Below are positions 33,779 to 43,623 of a stretch of DNA of 64,000 nt, piece by piece. Position 1 is the first letter of the stretch. The number at the start of each line of letters is the position of its first letter. The stretch is from Cycloclasticus sp. 46_120_T64. GTDB lineage: Bacteria > Pseudomonadota > Gammaproteobacteria > Methylococcales > Cycloclasticaceae. Made by a program: the position numbers and the translations under genes. Under the pieces are notes generated by a model, which saw only the letters and a program-made list of their open reading frames with translations, was not told the DNA's origin and did not search any database. The stretch covers positions 62,001 to 126,000 of the forward strand of contig MAAM01000001.1 in assembly GCA_002162695.1 (NCBI GenBank), written 5' to 3'.

Positions 33779-35944
33779 ATGCTAATGGAAACAGGGTTAA
33801 AAAAGTCAGTTGACTTGCCGCAAGAGGCATTACTTGCAAGCCTAATGTCGTCGATAGGGGAATACCTGCCTGATGAGCAGTTATCTCAAGTAAGCAAGGC
33901 CTATGATTTGGCAAGCGACGCGCACGCGGGTCAGTACCGCTTAAGCGGCGAAGATTACATCTGTCATCCGGTGTCTGTTGCGCTCATTTTGAGTGAAATG
34001 AAAATGGACGTGGATTGCATCATGGCGGCCATCATGCACGATGTTTTAGAAGATACCGAGGTTAGTTTTGAGGAAATGGCCGAGTCCTTTAATGCTGAGG
34101 TGGCAGGGTTGGTGGAAGGTGTCAGCAAACTCACCAAAATAAATTTCAAGAGCCGAGCCGAAGCACAAGCGGAAAATATGCGCAAAATGTTTTTGGCGAT
34201 GGCTAAAGACTTGCGCGTTATTATTATCAAACTGGCCGACCGGCTGCATAATATGCGCACAATTGGGGTGATGAAGCCTGAGAGTAGGCGTCGCATAGCG
34301 AAGGAAACCTTGGATATTTATGCGCCCATTGCGCATCGCTTAGGCATGCATGAATACCGCCTAGAATTAGAAGACCTGAGTTTTGAGGCGATCTTTCCAC
34401 GACGTAGGAAAATCTTGGCCGACCATATTAGGAAGGCTCGTGGTAATCGAAAAGAAATCATCGAAACCATCGATCGTGCTCTGACCACGCGTTTCACCGA
34501 AACCGCGTTCCCCGGTAAGCTTTATGGGCGTGAAAAAAACCTCTACAGTATTTACCGCAAGATGAAGCGGATGCCGTTTAGCGAGGTTTATGACGTGTAT
34601 GCGTTTCGACTGATTGTCGAAACGACGGACCAGTGTTATCAAGCCTTAGGGGTGCTGCATCAATTATATAAGCCGTTGCCAGGGAAGTTTAAAGACTATA
34701 TTGCCTTGCCGAAAACCAATGGTTATCAGTCATTACACACGGTTTTGGTGGGGCCGTTCGGGGTACCTATCGAGCTGCAAATTCGCTCCAGTGAAATGGA
34801 CCATGTGGCTGAATCTGGTATTGCGGCGCACTGGTTATATAAGAGCGACGGGGCTGCGAACGATATACAGCTCAAGGCGCATGAATGGTTGCGGAATTTA
34901 TTAGAAACACAAAAGGGTTCGGGGGATTCATTTGAATTTATCGATAACCTGAAAGTTGACTTGTTTCCGAAGGAAATCTTTGTGTTCTCGCCGAAGGGGC
35001 AAATCGTCAAACTGCCGAAGGGAGCAACGGCGGTGGACTTCGCTTTTGCGGTGCATACAGGGGTGGGCATGACCTGTGCTGGAGTTAAAATAAACCGGCA
35101 GATGGAACCCTTGCACACGGTGCTTAGAAACGGTCAGACGGTTGATATTATGACCAGCGATTTCGCGGTTTGTAACCCTAATTGGTTGAATTTTGTGGTT
35201 ACCAATAAGGCGAGAAACGCTATCCGTAATCACTTAAAAGAGTTTAAAGAACGTGATGCCATCGCCTTGGGCGGGCAATTATTAAATGCCGAACTTAAGT
35301 CGTTAGGGATGTGTTTTGATGATATCGAGCCGGAGCGCATCAGCGAATACTTAAGTCAGCAGCGTATTAGCTCTGTCGATGCGTTATTGATTGACCTCGG
35401 TTTTGGCAATCGTTTGCCGCTGCTGGTGGCGCAGCAGTTAATTTCTGAAGACGGTGCGGATGAAACGATGATCGACATTGCGAAAGGTCAGCAATCCACC
35501 GCGACGCTTAATATCCGCGGTGCAGAGGGGATGCTAATCAACTTAGCCACCTGTTGTCGGCCGATTTACGATGATAAGGTGATTGGCTTTTTTAGCCCCG
35601 GACGAGGGGTGGTGGTGCACCGCATACATTGTAAAAACACCCGTGAGTATAAGCGTAAACATAAAAATTGGTTGAACGTACAATGGGCTGATAATTCAGA
35701 TGGTGGTTTTAGTTCAGATATTAAGTTGATCCTAGTCGAAGATAAAGGGGTTCTGGCGCAAATTGCGGGTTTATTATCGGAGTCGGATTGTAATATTGAA
35801 AATGTGAAATTGGGCCAGCCTCAGGAAGGTACCTCTAGCCACGTAATTACGATTAGTGTGCGCAACCGTAAACACTTGGCGCGTGTTATGCGCCGCTTAC
35901 ATAATATTGAGTCTGTATTGAAAATAGAGCGGGTTCGCAATTAA
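33779..35944 (+). CDS. spoT: Bifunctional (p)ppGpp synthetase/hydrolase
   Basis: 721 residues. The HD hydrolase domain is intact: HAGQYRLSGEDYICHP and MHDVLED with H87/D88, plus RLHNMRTI, so it should hydrolyse ppGpp. The synthetase domain has YDVYAFRLIV, GKFKDYIALPKTNGYQSLHT and ELQIRSSEMDHVAESGIAAHW. A TGS domain (IFVFSPKGQIVKLPKGATAVDFA) and a C-terminal ACT domain (about 645-720, GVLAQIAGLLSESDCNIENV) follow. The start is MLMETGLKKS. Order gmk-rpoZ-spoT-(ridA)-recG matches enterobacteria and pseudomonads, with ridA in the place of trmH. Confidence 0.97.
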   Translation: MLMETGLKKSVDLPQEALLASLMSSIGEYLPDEQLSQVSKAYDLASDAHAGQYRLSGEDYICHPVSVALILSEMKMDVDCIMAAIMHDVLEDTEVSFEEMAESFNAEVAGLVEGVSKLTKINFKSRAEAQAENMRKMFLAMAKDLRVIIIKLADRLHNMRTIGVMKPESRRRIAKETLDIYAPIAHRLGMHEYRLELEDLSFEAIFPRRRKILADHIRKARGNRKEIIETIDRALTTRFTETAFPGKLYGREKNLYSIYRKMKRMPFSEVYDVYAFRLIVETTDQCYQALGVLHQLYKPLPGKFKDYIALPKTNGYQSLHTVLVGPFGVPIELQIRSSEMDHVAESGIAAHWLYKSDGAANDIQLKAHEWLRNLLETQKGSGDSFEFIDNLKVDLFPKEIFVFSPKGQIVKLPKGATAVDFAFAVHTGVGMTCAGVKINRQMEPLHTVLRNGQTVDIMTSDFAVCNPNWLNFVVTNKARNAIRNHLKEFKERDAIALGGQLLNAELKSLGMCFDDIEPERISEYLSQQRISSVDALLIDLGFGNRLPLLVAQQLISEDGADETMIDIAKGQQSTATLNIRGAEGMLINLATCCRPIYDDKVIGFFSPGRGVVVHRIHCKNTREYKRKHKNWLNVQWADNSDGGFSSDIKLILVEDKGVLAQIAGLLSESDCNIENVKLGQPQEGTSSHVITISVRNRKHLARVMRRLHNIESVLKIERVRN

Positions 35945-35956
35945 AGGCATCTTAGA

Positions 35957-36340
35957 ATGAAAAAAACGGTTATTCAGACAGCACTAGCCCCCGCGGCGAT
36001 TGGTACCTATTCGCAGGCTATTAAGCTTGATAATACGGTGTATTTATCGGGGCAAATCCCTCTAGTAGCGGAGACGATGCTGCTGGTGAGTGAGCAGATT
36101 GAAGCGCAAATTGACCAGGTTTTCAAAAATATAAGCGCGGTTGCCACTGCCGCGGGTGGTAGCCTGACGGATATCGTTAAACTCAATATTTATCTCACCG
36201 ATATGAGTGATTTTGCCTTGGTGAACGAATTAATGGCGGTTTATTTTACCGAACCTTACCCTGCTCGAGCCGCCGTTGGGGTTGCTGAATTACCGAAGGG
36301 AAGCTTGGTTGAAATGGATGCGGTGATGGTGCTGGCCTAG
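35957..36340 (+). CDS. ridA: RidA/YjgF family enamine/imine deaminase
   Basis: 127 residues. [63 protein letters not shown] (split by motif), and [22 protein letters not shown] with the conserved arginine. It hydrolyses reactive 2-aminoacrylate and related imines made by PLP enzymes. Twelve bases after spoT, in the spoT-recG series as in Pseudomonas. Confidence 0.96.
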   Translation: MKKTVIQTALAPAAIGTYSQAIKLDNTVYLSGQIPLVAETMLLVSEQIEAQIDQVFKNISAVATAAGGSLTDIVKLNIYLTDMSDFALVNELMAVYFTEPYPARAAVGVAELPKGSLVEMDAVMVLA

Positions 36341-36380
36341 GCGATAAGGCGCAGTATCCGCATAAGACGAGTTGATGTGA

Positions 36381-38462
36381 ATGGTTAGCTGTTTAGATGA
36401 TCTGCCGATTACCGAGCTTAAGGGTGTGGGAGAGAAGGTCGCCGAAAAATTGAAGCGGTTAAATATCGTATCGGTCGCGGATATGTTATTTCACCTGCCA
36501 TTTCGACATGAGGACCGAAGCACCTTATTGCCGATAGGGGCCTTACAGCCTGGGCAAGCGAGTTTATTCGAAGGACGTATTGAATTGGCCGAAGTGGTTT
36601 TTCGCGGGCGTCGTTCGATGCTGCTACGCTTGAGTGACGATACGGGGTTTATTAATATCCGTTTTTTTCATTTTTCAAATAGTCAAAAACAGATGTTTAA
36701 GCGTGGCCAGTGGTTACGTTGTTATGGCGATGTGCGTAGCGCCGGTAATGGAGCTGGGCTGGGGGTGGTGCACCCCGAATACCAGCTTATTACGCTGGCG
36801 CAACGTGGCCAGTTTGAGAAGGGGTTATTGGCCGTTTACCCAGTTACTGAGGGCGTCAACCAAACCACCATCAGGAAGTTACTGGCTCAGGCTTTTCATT
36901 TGTTGCAGCAAGGCGCTAGGGTGCGTGAGTTATTACCGGAAGCGCTATCAATAGATAAAGGCTTTCCTAGTCTAATCGATAGTTTGCAGCAATTGCACTA
37001 CCCCGAAACGATGCCAAGTGAAGATGTGAGTGAAACCCCGGCTTTTAAGCGCTTAATTACCGAGGAATTGTTGGCTCACCACCTGAGTTTAAGTCGTTTG
37101 AAGGCTGGGCTTCAAACGTATCCTGCGCCGTGTTTCAAGTCTAAGGAACTATTACCGCAGCGTTTTCTACAGCAGCTAGGGTTTTCCTTAACGGCGGCGC
37201 AGCAGCGGGTGGTGGCGGAAATTAGCGGCGATTTGGCGCTGAATCAGCCGATGCAGCGTTTGTTACAAGGTGATGTGGGCTCGGGGAAAACCGTGGTGGC
37301 GGCGCTTGCGGCCTTGTCTGCGATCGAAGCGGGGTATCAGGTGGCGTTAATGGCTCCGACAGAGTTATTGGCGGAGCAGCACTTGGCTAATTTTAAAACT
37401 TGGTTGGAGCCGCTCGGTATTAAGGTGGCTTGTTTATTGGGGCGTTATAAGGGTAAGGAGAACCAGCTCACCTTGGATGATATTCGTTTAGGGGGCAGTG
37501 ATATTGTTATTGGTACCCAGGCACTATTCCAGCAAAAAGTTGAGTTTTGCAAATTGGCTTTGGTGATTATCGATGAGCAGCACCGTTTTGGCGTGCAGCA
37601 ACGGCTGGCCTTAAGGGATAAGGGGGTGTTGGACGGCATGCAGCCGCACCAACTGGTAATGACGGCGACGCCCATCCCGCGAACCTTAGCGATGCTGGGT
37701 TATGCCGATTTAGACTTATCAATCATCGATGAACTACCGCCAGGCCGCACCGCGGTGACCACCAGTGTCTTATCGGTGGCAAAAAGGCAATTGATTATCG
37801 AACGGATTAAACAAGGCGTTGCCGATGGGCGGCAGGTCTATTGGGTTTGTACCTTAGTTGAAGAATCCGAGGTCTTACAGTGTCAGGCGGCGGAGGTGGC
37901 GGCTGAGCTATTACGTAGTTGTTTGCCTGAACTGAATATCGGTTTGGTACACGGACGGATGAAGGCGGAGGAAAAACAAGCGATGATGACGAGCTTTAAA
38001 GCGCATGCGATGCACATCTTGGTTGCCACGACGGTGATCGAAGTGGGGGTCGATGTGCCGAATGCCAGTTTGATGATCATTGAAAATGCCGAACGCCTAG
38101 GGCTAGCGCAACTGCACCAACTACGCGGCCGAGTGGGCCGGGGCCAGCGAGCGAGCCATTGTGTGCTGATGTATAAGGGGCCCTTGTCGGAGAATGCCAA
38201 TGAGCGTTTATCGATTATGCGAGAAACCACTGACGGTTTCAAAATCGCGCAGAAAGACATGCAGTTGCGTGGGCCAGGGGAACTGCTGGGTAAGCGGCAA
38301 GCGGGTTTTATGCGTTTTAAGGTAGCCGATGTGGAGCGAGACGCCGCCGTATTAGAAAGCCTCGCTGAGATGGCGGATGAGACTTTGCAGCATCAACCGC
38401 AGTTAGTTGAGCCATTAATTCACCGGTGGCTGGGTAATTCAGTAGAATATGCGCAAGTTTGA
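36381..38462 (+). CDS. recG: ATP-dependent DNA helicase RecG
   Basis: 693 residues (E. coli 693). N-terminal wedge domain (ELKGVGEKVAEKLKRLNI, DMLFHLPFRHEDR), then Walker A GDVGSGKTVVAALAAL, DEQH box IIDEQHRFGVQQR, TATPIPRTL, VIEVGVDVPNASLM and LRGRVGRGQRASHC; C-terminal GPGELLGKRQAG. It reverses stalled replication forks. Its TGA overlaps a possible TTG start of ubiC. Confidence 0.98.
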   Translation: MVSCLDDLPITELKGVGEKVAEKLKRLNIVSVADMLFHLPFRHEDRSTLLPIGALQPGQASLFEGRIELAEVVFRGRRSMLLRLSDDTGFINIRFFHFSNSQKQMFKRGQWLRCYGDVRSAGNGAGLGVVHPEYQLITLAQRGQFEKGLLAVYPVTEGVNQTTIRKLLAQAFHLLQQGARVRELLPEALSIDKGFPSLIDSLQQLHYPETMPSEDVSETPAFKRLITEELLAHHLSLSRLKAGLQTYPAPCFKSKELLPQRFLQQLGFSLTAAQQRVVAEISGDLALNQPMQRLLQGDVGSGKTVVAALAALSAIEAGYQVALMAPTELLAEQHLANFKTWLEPLGIKVACLLGRYKGKENQLTLDDIRLGGSDIVIGTQALFQQKVEFCKLALVIIDEQHRFGVQQRLALRDKGVLDGMQPHQLVMTATPIPRTLAMLGYADLDLSIIDELPPGRTAVTTSVLSVAKRQLIIERIKQGVADGRQVYWVCTLVEESEVLQCQAAEVAAELLRSCLPELNIGLVHGRMKAEEKQAMMTSFKAHAMHILVATTVIEVGVDVPNASLMIIENAERLGLAQLHQLRGRVGRGQRASHCVLMYKGPLSENANERLSIMRETTDGFKIAQKDMQLRGPGELLGKRQAGFMRFKVADVERDAAVLESLAEMADETLQHQPQLVEPLIHRWLGNSVEYAQV

Positions 38463-38476
38463 ATAGGTGTGCGGGA

Positions 38477-39031
38477 TTGAATAAGGTCAATAATTTTTTT
38501 GTTAAGGAGCCGCGTTGGCGTGACGCGAACAGCTGGTTCCTAGGCTCGGTGCCAGCGCCGATATTAGACTGGTTGCTGGAGCCCTGTTCTTTAACGCAGC
38601 GTTTAAAAACGACATTTTCAGCCCCTTTCGGAGTGAGTGTATTAGCGCAAGCTTGGGCAAAACCCTCATTAACCGAGGTGGCTAGTTTAAAGCAAGCGTC
38701 GACAAGGTCGGCGCTGATTCGAGAGGTGTTTTTAACCATCGGTGAACAGCCGGCGGTGTTTGCGCGTAGCACCCTGCCCAGAGAGGCCGCGTTTCAGTTA
38801 CAAGGCTTGAGCCGTTTAGGCAGTAAACCCCTAGGCGAGGTTATTTTTGCCTACCCTGACCTACAGCGGGTTCGCCTCGAGTTTGCAAAAGTTTCGCTGA
38901 ACCAGCTCAGTCCATTGATCCAGCAAAAGTTGAGCGGCCAGCGTTATATCTGGGGACGGCGCAATAGTTACCAGATTGCAGGGCGAGTGTTTTTAGTGAG
39001 TGAGTTTTTTTTACCTGATTTATTTGAGTGA
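38477..39031 (+). CDS. ubiC: Chorismate pyruvate-lyase
   Basis: 184 residues from TTG 38477, with AGGTG nine bases upstream; another TTG at 38459 overlaps the recG stop and would add six residues. No ATG exists near the start. Family blocks: [59 protein letters not shown] and [23 protein letters not shown]. It releases 4-hydroxybenzoate from chorismate to start ubiquinone synthesis and is coupled to ubiA by a one-base TGATG overlap. The non-ATG start may keep expression low. Confidence 0.9.
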   Translation: MNKVNNFFVKEPRWRDANSWFLGSVPAPILDWLLEPCSLTQRLKTTFSAPFGVSVLAQAWAKPSLTEVASLKQASTRSALIREVFLTIGEQPAVFARSTLPREAAFQLQGLSRLGSKPLGEVIFAYPDLQRVRLEFAKVSLNQLSPLIQQKLSGQRYIWGRRNSYQIAGRVFLVSEFFLPDLFE

Positions 39032-39903
39032 TGAATATTCAACTGAATAAAGATAAGCTTTACGTCTACTTTTTACTGATGCGGCTGGATAAGCCGATCG
39101 GTATTCTATTGTTACTTTGGCCGACCTATTGGGCGCTTTGGATTGCAGCGGATGGTTCACCCGATGGGCTTGTTTTTACGGTATTTACCTTAGGCGTCAT
39201 TATGATGCGGTCGGCGGGGTGCGTGATTAATGATTACGCCGATAGGAAGATCGATCCGCACGTTAGTCGGACCAAGTTACGGCCGATTGCTTCGGGCCAA
39301 GTAGCGCCGGTTGAGGCACTGCAACTATTTGCATTATTAGTATTGTTGTCGTTTTTATTGGTGTTATTGATGAATCCGCTGACCATTTTTTTGTCCTTTG
39401 GTGGTTTGTTTTTGGCCGCTTTATACCCCTTTATGAAGCGTCATACGCACTTGCCGCAAGTTTTTTTAGGGATGGCGTTCGCTTGGGCGGTGCCGATGGT
39501 ATTCGCCGCGCAAACCAATACGGTGCCGGCGGTAGCCTGGTTATTATTTATTGCTACGGTGATTTGGGCGGTAGTTTACGACACCATGTACGCGATGGTG
39601 GATCGTGAGGATGATTTGAAGATAGGCGTTAAATCGACAGCGGTTTTATTTGCCGAATTAGACACCTTGATTATTGGCTTTTTTCAACTGTTATTATTGT
39701 TGAGTTTTTATTTTATAGGTCAAAAGGTGGGTTTAGGGCTGTACTACTTTCTAAGCTTAGCGGTCGCATTATTGTTGATGGTATATCATCAATTGTTGAT
39801 TAAGAACCGTGAACCGGCGAAGTGTATGGCGGCCTTCCTCAATAATAACTACTTAGGTTTGGCTGTTTTTGTGGGAATCGTATTGGACTACCTGCTGCGC
39901 TAA
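39031..39903 (+). CDS. ubiA: 4-Hydroxybenzoate octaprenyltransferase
   Basis: 290 residues from the ATG at 39031. A polytopic membrane protein with the two Asp-rich prenyl-diphosphate motifs: [15 protein letters not shown] and [13 protein letters not shown], plus [19 protein letters not shown] at the N terminus. It attaches the isoprenoid tail to 4-hydroxybenzoate, the UbiC product. Convergent with comF, with one base between them. Confidence 0.97.
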   Translation: MNIQLNKDKLYVYFLLMRLDKPIGILLLLWPTYWALWIAADGSPDGLVFTVFTLGVIMMRSAGCVINDYADRKIDPHVSRTKLRPIASGQVAPVEALQLFALLVLLSFLLVLLMNPLTIFLSFGGLFLAALYPFMKRHTHLPQVFLGMAFAWAVPMVFAAQTNTVPAVAWLLFIATVIWAVVYDTMYAMVDREDDLKIGVKSTAVLFAELDTLIIGFFQLLLLLSFYFIGQKVGLGLYYFLSLAVALLLMVYHQLLIKNREPAKCMAAFLNNNYLGLAVFVGIVLDYLLR

Positions 39904-39904
39904 C

Positions 39905-40627
39905 TTAGGCCCTAGCGAAGGCCCATATCTCAACTTTTTCGACCCCAGCTTGTTTTAGGGTTTTGGCTAATTCATCGGCCGTTGCGCCGGTGGTTACCAC
40001 ATCATCAATGATCGCTATCGAGTTGATTTTGTCGCTAGCTTGGTATGAGAATGCTTGGTGAATATTGTTACGTCGATCATCCGCATGCAATGATGATTGT
40101 TTGGCCGTGTTGCGTAGCCTTGTTAGCGGTTGATTGCGTAATGGTACTTTCAGTTGTTGTTGTAAATGCTGGGCGATAAGCTCGGATTGGTTGAAACCGC
40201 GTTCGCTTAGACGTTTTATGTGTAAGGGCACGGCCATCAGGGCGTCGGGTGTTTTATTGAGCGGCTTTAAGTGGGAGGCCATCAGGCTGCCGATAATTCT
40301 TGCGCAACAGTATTTTGATTGGAATTTTAGCTGTTGAATTAAAAAGCGTGCGCTGCCTTGGTAGCGGTAGGGGGCTTCGACTCGATTAAAAGCGGGGGGG
40401 CTTTTCAAGCAGCGTCCGCATACGGCGTTTGCTGTGCTGAGCTCGATGCCACATATCGAACAGCCTAGCTCGATAGGACTTAGCTCTCGCCTACAAGCGG
40501 GGCATAAATCTAAGCCATGCTGCCCGGCTTGTTGGCAAATAAAACAGCTCAGGGGATAAAGTCCTGTTTGCGCTGTTTTTAACCAGTTGTTCACTTTTTG
40601 CGAAATAAATTTTGACAACGTTACCAC
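39905..40627 (-). CDS. comF: ComF family phosphoribosyltransferase-like protein
   Basis: 240 residues, GTG start at 40625-40627 (later TTG codons are alternatives). The N-terminal part has four CX2C pairs (CFICQQ, CPACRR, CSICGI, CGRCLK), a double zinc ribbon. The C-terminal part is a type I PRTase with AVPLHIKRLSERGFNQSELIA and the PRPP loop IAIIDDVVTTGAT. ComF proteins act in DNA uptake in competent species, but the enzyme reaction is unknown. In Pseudomonas-type genomes it is divergent from bioB, as here. Confidence 0.93.
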   Translation of the reverse strand: MVTLSKFISQKVNNWLKTAQTGLYPLSCFICQQAGQHGLDLCPACRRELSPIELGCSICGIELSTANAVCGRCLKSPPAFNRVEAPYRYQGSARFLIQQLKFQSKYCCARIIGSLMASHLKPLNKTPDALMAVPLHIKRLSERGFNQSELIAQHLQQQLKVPLRNQPLTRLRNTAKQSSLHADDRRNNIHQAFSYQASDKINSIAIIDDVVTTGATADELAKTLKQAGVEKVEIWAFARA

Positions 40628-40646
40628 CTGATGTAGTATTTAGCCC
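40612..40646 (+). promoter_or_regulatory. Probable bioB promoter overlapping the comF start
   Basis: Perfect TTGACA (40612-40617), 16-base spacer, TAGTAT (40634-40639). It overlaps the first codons of comF, so the two divergent genes may interfere. A BirA operator was not recognised. Confidence 0.5.
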
Positions 40647-40674
40647 TTTCAGAATTTAGCAAGGTATTTTCAAT

Positions 40675-41679
40675 ATGAGCATATCATCAGAAGTGATCAG
40701 CGAGCAAACAAGAGCCAGCGTTAATATCGTTAGAAATACCTGGCCATTAAGTAACATACAAGCGCTGTTCGACCTACCATTCAACGACTTATTATTTAAG
40801 GCGCATACTATTCACCGTGAGAATTTTGATCCTAATGCGGTGCAAATTAGTACCTTGTTGAGCATTAAAACGGGTGCCTGCCCTGAGGATTGTTCGTACT
40901 GTCCACAAAGTGTTCGTTACGACACAGGTTTAGAAAGAGAAGCTCTGATGGAAGTTAGAGCGGTGGTTGATGCTGCCAAAGCAGCGAAAGCGAACGGTGC
41001 GAGTCGTTTTTGTATGGGAGCCGCATGGCGTAGCCCGAAAGACCGTGACCTAAATAAGGTCACCAAAATGGTCGAGGAAGTTAAGGCCTTAGGGATGGAA
41101 ACCTGTGTCACCTTGGGTATGTTAGAAGACAGCCAAGCGCAGCGCTTAAAAGATGCGGGTCTGGATTATTACAACCATAATATCGACACCTCAGAAGACT
41201 ATTACAGCGAGATTGTCACCACCCGCAGTTACCAAGATAGACTCGATACCATTGATAATGTACGCAGTGCCGGCATTAATGTTTGTAGTGGCGGGATTGT
41301 TGGGATGGGTGAAAAAACCGATGACCGTGCAAAAATGTTACAAACCTTGGCTAATATGGAACACCCACCAGAAAGTGTACCGATTAACAAATTAGTACAA
41401 GTTAAAGGTACCCCGCTAGATGGTTTAGACGGCACGGAGTCGATTGATTCGGTGGAGTTCATCAAAACGATCGCGGTGGCAAGAATTCTGATGCCAAAGT
41501 CACAAGTGAGATTGTCTGCAGGACGTTCAGCAATGAGCGATGAAATGCAAGCGATGTGTTTCTTTGCCGGTGCAAATTCTATTTTTTACGGTGATCAATT
41601 ATTGACTACCGAAAACCCAGCAGAAAGTAGCGACCATAAGTTATTTAAGCGTTTAGGGATTCACCCCGCGACTGTTTAG
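40675..41679 (+). CDS. bioB: Biotin synthase
   Basis: 334 residues. Radical-SAM cluster [11 protein letters not shown] (CX3CX2C), then [38 protein letters not shown] and [19 protein letters not shown] (arginine and cysteine near the [2Fe-2S] cluster). It inserts sulfur into dethiobiotin. First of five co-directional biotin genes. Confidence 0.98.
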   Translation: MSISSEVISEQTRASVNIVRNTWPLSNIQALFDLPFNDLLFKAHTIHRENFDPNAVQISTLLSIKTGACPEDCSYCPQSVRYDTGLEREALMEVRAVVDAAKAAKANGASRFCMGAAWRSPKDRDLNKVTKMVEEVKALGMETCVTLGMLEDSQAQRLKDAGLDYYNHNIDTSEDYYSEIVTTRSYQDRLDTIDNVRSAGINVCSGGIVGMGEKTDDRAKMLQTLANMEHPPESVPINKLVQVKGTPLDGLDGTESIDSVEFIKTIAVARILMPKSQVRLSAGRSAMSDEMQAMCFFAGANSIFYGDQLLTTENPAESSDHKLFKRLGIHPATV

Positions 41680-41687
41680 TAGGATCG

Positions 41688-42848
41688 ATGGCAGCTTGGG
41701 ACCTATCCGCTCAGCTTGACGGGATAAAACAGCAGCAGTTATATCGTTCGCGTCAAGTTATCGAGGGGCCGCAAGGGGCGAAGGTTACAATTGATGGGCT
41801 GTCATACGATAATTTTTCCAGTAATGATTATCTGGGGTTAGCGAATCACCCGAAGGTTGCGGCTGCTTTTAAACGAGCAGTCGATGATTATGGTGTTGGT
41901 AGTGGCTCTGCCCACCTAATTTGTGGGCATAGTCGTCAGCACCATGCGTTAGAGGAAGAGTTAGCCGCCTTCACCGGGCGTGAGCGAGCGCTGGTATTTG
42001 CAACCGGTTATATGGCTAATTTAGGTGTTATTGCCGGTTTGCTATCGAAGGGTGATGAGGTCTTGCAAGATAAGTTGAATCACGCTTCGCTGATCGACGG
42101 CGGCTTGATTTCTGGGGCGAGATTTAGGCGTTACCCGCATGGGAATTTAACCCGCTTAGAACAATTGCTAGAGCAATCAACGGTGGAAAAGAAACTGATC
42201 GTTAGCGACGGGGTTTTTAGTATGGACGGTGATCAAGCCGACCTGAAAGGCTTAGTGAGTTTGGCGGACAAATCCGCGTCGATGTTGATGATCGATGATG
42301 CGCATGGTTTAGGTGTGATGGGTGAAACTGGTGCGGGTATCGTGCAGCAGCAGGGTTTAAATCAGCAGCAAGTACCCATTTTGATGGCCACGCTGGGCAA
42401 GAGCCTAGGCACTGCTGGGGCATTTATTGCGGGCAGTGAGGATTTAATCGAACTGCTGATTCAACGCGCAAGAAGTTATATTTATAGTACTGCGATGCCG
42501 GCTGCGATTATGGCGGCGACGCGGGTGAGTTTGCAGCTCTGTCAGCAAGAGAGCTGGCGACGAGAAAAGCTGGCCTCCTTGATTGGCCGGTTTCGTGATG
42601 GCGCTGAACAATTAGGTTTGCAGTTAATGTCCTCGGATACACCTATTCAACCGGTTATCTTAGGCAGTAATGAAGCGGTCATGTCGGTTAGCAAGTATTT
42701 GAAAGAAAACAAGATATTGGTTGGCGCGATACGCCATCCAACGGTGCCCAAAAATACCGAGCGCCTACGCATCACCTTATCAGCTAGCCATAGCGAGGCT
42801 CAAGTTGATCGTTTGTTGCAGGTCTTGGAAGGGGCAAGCGTTGATTAA
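41688..42848 (+). CDS. bioF: 8-Amino-7-oxononanoate synthase
   Basis: 386 residues. NFSSNDYLGLANHP, YGVGSGSAHLICGHSRQHHALEEELA (split by motif), LVFATGYMANLGVI, DDAHGLGVMGETGAG and the PLP lysine in MATLGKSLGTAGAFI. It condenses pimeloyl-ACP with alanine. Eight bases after bioB and overlapping bioH by eight. Confidence 0.98.
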   Translation: MAAWDLSAQLDGIKQQQLYRSRQVIEGPQGAKVTIDGLSYDNFSSNDYLGLANHPKVAAAFKRAVDDYGVGSGSAHLICGHSRQHHALEEELAAFTGRERALVFATGYMANLGVIAGLLSKGDEVLQDKLNHASLIDGGLISGARFRRYPHGNLTRLEQLLEQSTVEKKLIVSDGVFSMDGDQADLKGLVSLADKSASMLMIDDAHGLGVMGETGAGIVQQQGLNQQQVPILMATLGKSLGTAGAFIAGSEDLIELLIQRARSYIYSTAMPAAIMAATRVSLQLCQQESWRREKLASLIGRFRDGAEQLGLQLMSSDTPIQPVILGSNEAVMSVSKYLKENKILVGAIRHPTVPKNTERLRITLSASHSEAQVDRLLQVLEGASVD

Positions 42849-43623
42849 ATTAAACCTTAGCGAATCGGGTGCCGGGCCAAGCTTGGTGTTGATTCATGGC
42901 TGGGCGATGAATAACGCGGTTTGGGGGGCTTTTGCCGATGAATTGGCGCAGTCATACCGAGTTATTTGTGTCGAATTACCTGGGCACGGGATGAGCGAGT
43001 ACACGGACGCTTGGACGATGGGTGAGGTCCTACAGGCCTTGCATCGGCAGTTGCCTGAGCGTAGCAATATTTTGGCTTGGTCACTGGGCGGTATGTTGGC
43101 CTTGGCCTACGCGCAGCGTTATCCAGACCGAGTCGATAAATTATTGATGATGGCGAGTTCGGCGTGTTTTGTACAAGCAGAAGGCTGGCTTTGTGCACAG
43201 GAAGATGAGGTGTTGAACGCCTTCCTGCACGGTATGGTCGACAAGCCAGCCAGTACCATAAAGCGGTTTTTAAGACTGCAGAGTCAAGGCGCGCTAGAAC
43301 CTAGGCTGCTTAATAGGCGGTTAAATCAATGCTTGAAGGAAGGGGGTAGCGGTTCGGCAGAGGGTCTGATTAGCGGTTTAAGAATTTTGCAGCAGGCCGA
43401 TTTACGTGCGGCATTGGTCGCTATTGCTTGTCCGTTATTGATGATCTTGGGTGCTAAAGATCAGTTGATCCCCGTGGCCGTGGGAGCCGCTTCATTAGAA
43501 TTAAATGCGGGCATTCAGTTGTCGGTTATCGAACAAGCCTCGCATGTACCATTTTTATCAGATCAGGCCGCAGTGCTTGAATCAATTAACCAATTTATAG
43601 CAACTGAGGAGTGTCGCGGGTGA
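42841..43623 (+). CDS. bioH: Pimeloyl-[acyl-carrier protein] methyl ester esterase
   Basis: 260 residues from TTG 42841, with GGAAGGGG six bases upstream; the longer frame from 42721 lies inside bioF and is not expected to be used. Alpha/beta hydrolase: oxyanion region LVLIHGWAMNNAVW, nucleophile elbow LAWSLGGML, acid LGAKDQLIP and histidine ASHVPFL. BioH cleaves the methyl ester added by BioC so that chain extension stops at pimeloyl-ACP. A GTGA overlap couples it to bioC. Confidence 0.94.
   Translation: MIKLNLSESGAGPSLVLIHGWAMNNAVWGAFADELAQSYRVICVELPGHGMSEYTDAWTMGEVLQALHRQLPERSNILAWSLGGMLALAYAQRYPDRVDKLLMMASSACFVQAEGWLCAQEDEVLNAFLHGMVDKPASTIKRFLRLQSQGALEPRLLNRRLNQCLKEGGSGSAEGLISGLRILQQADLRAALVAIACPLLMILGAKDQLIPVAVGAASLELNAGIQLSVIEQASHVPFLSDQAAVLESINQFIATEECRG

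Noticed and set aside
34046..35233. Minus-strand frames opposite spoT
   Set aside because: Composition follows the spoT codon pattern and no start context or motifs are seen.
42721..42840. N-terminal 40-codon extension of bioH
   Set aside because: It lies within bioF in another frame and lacks similarity to BioH; the ribosome site supports TTG 42841.
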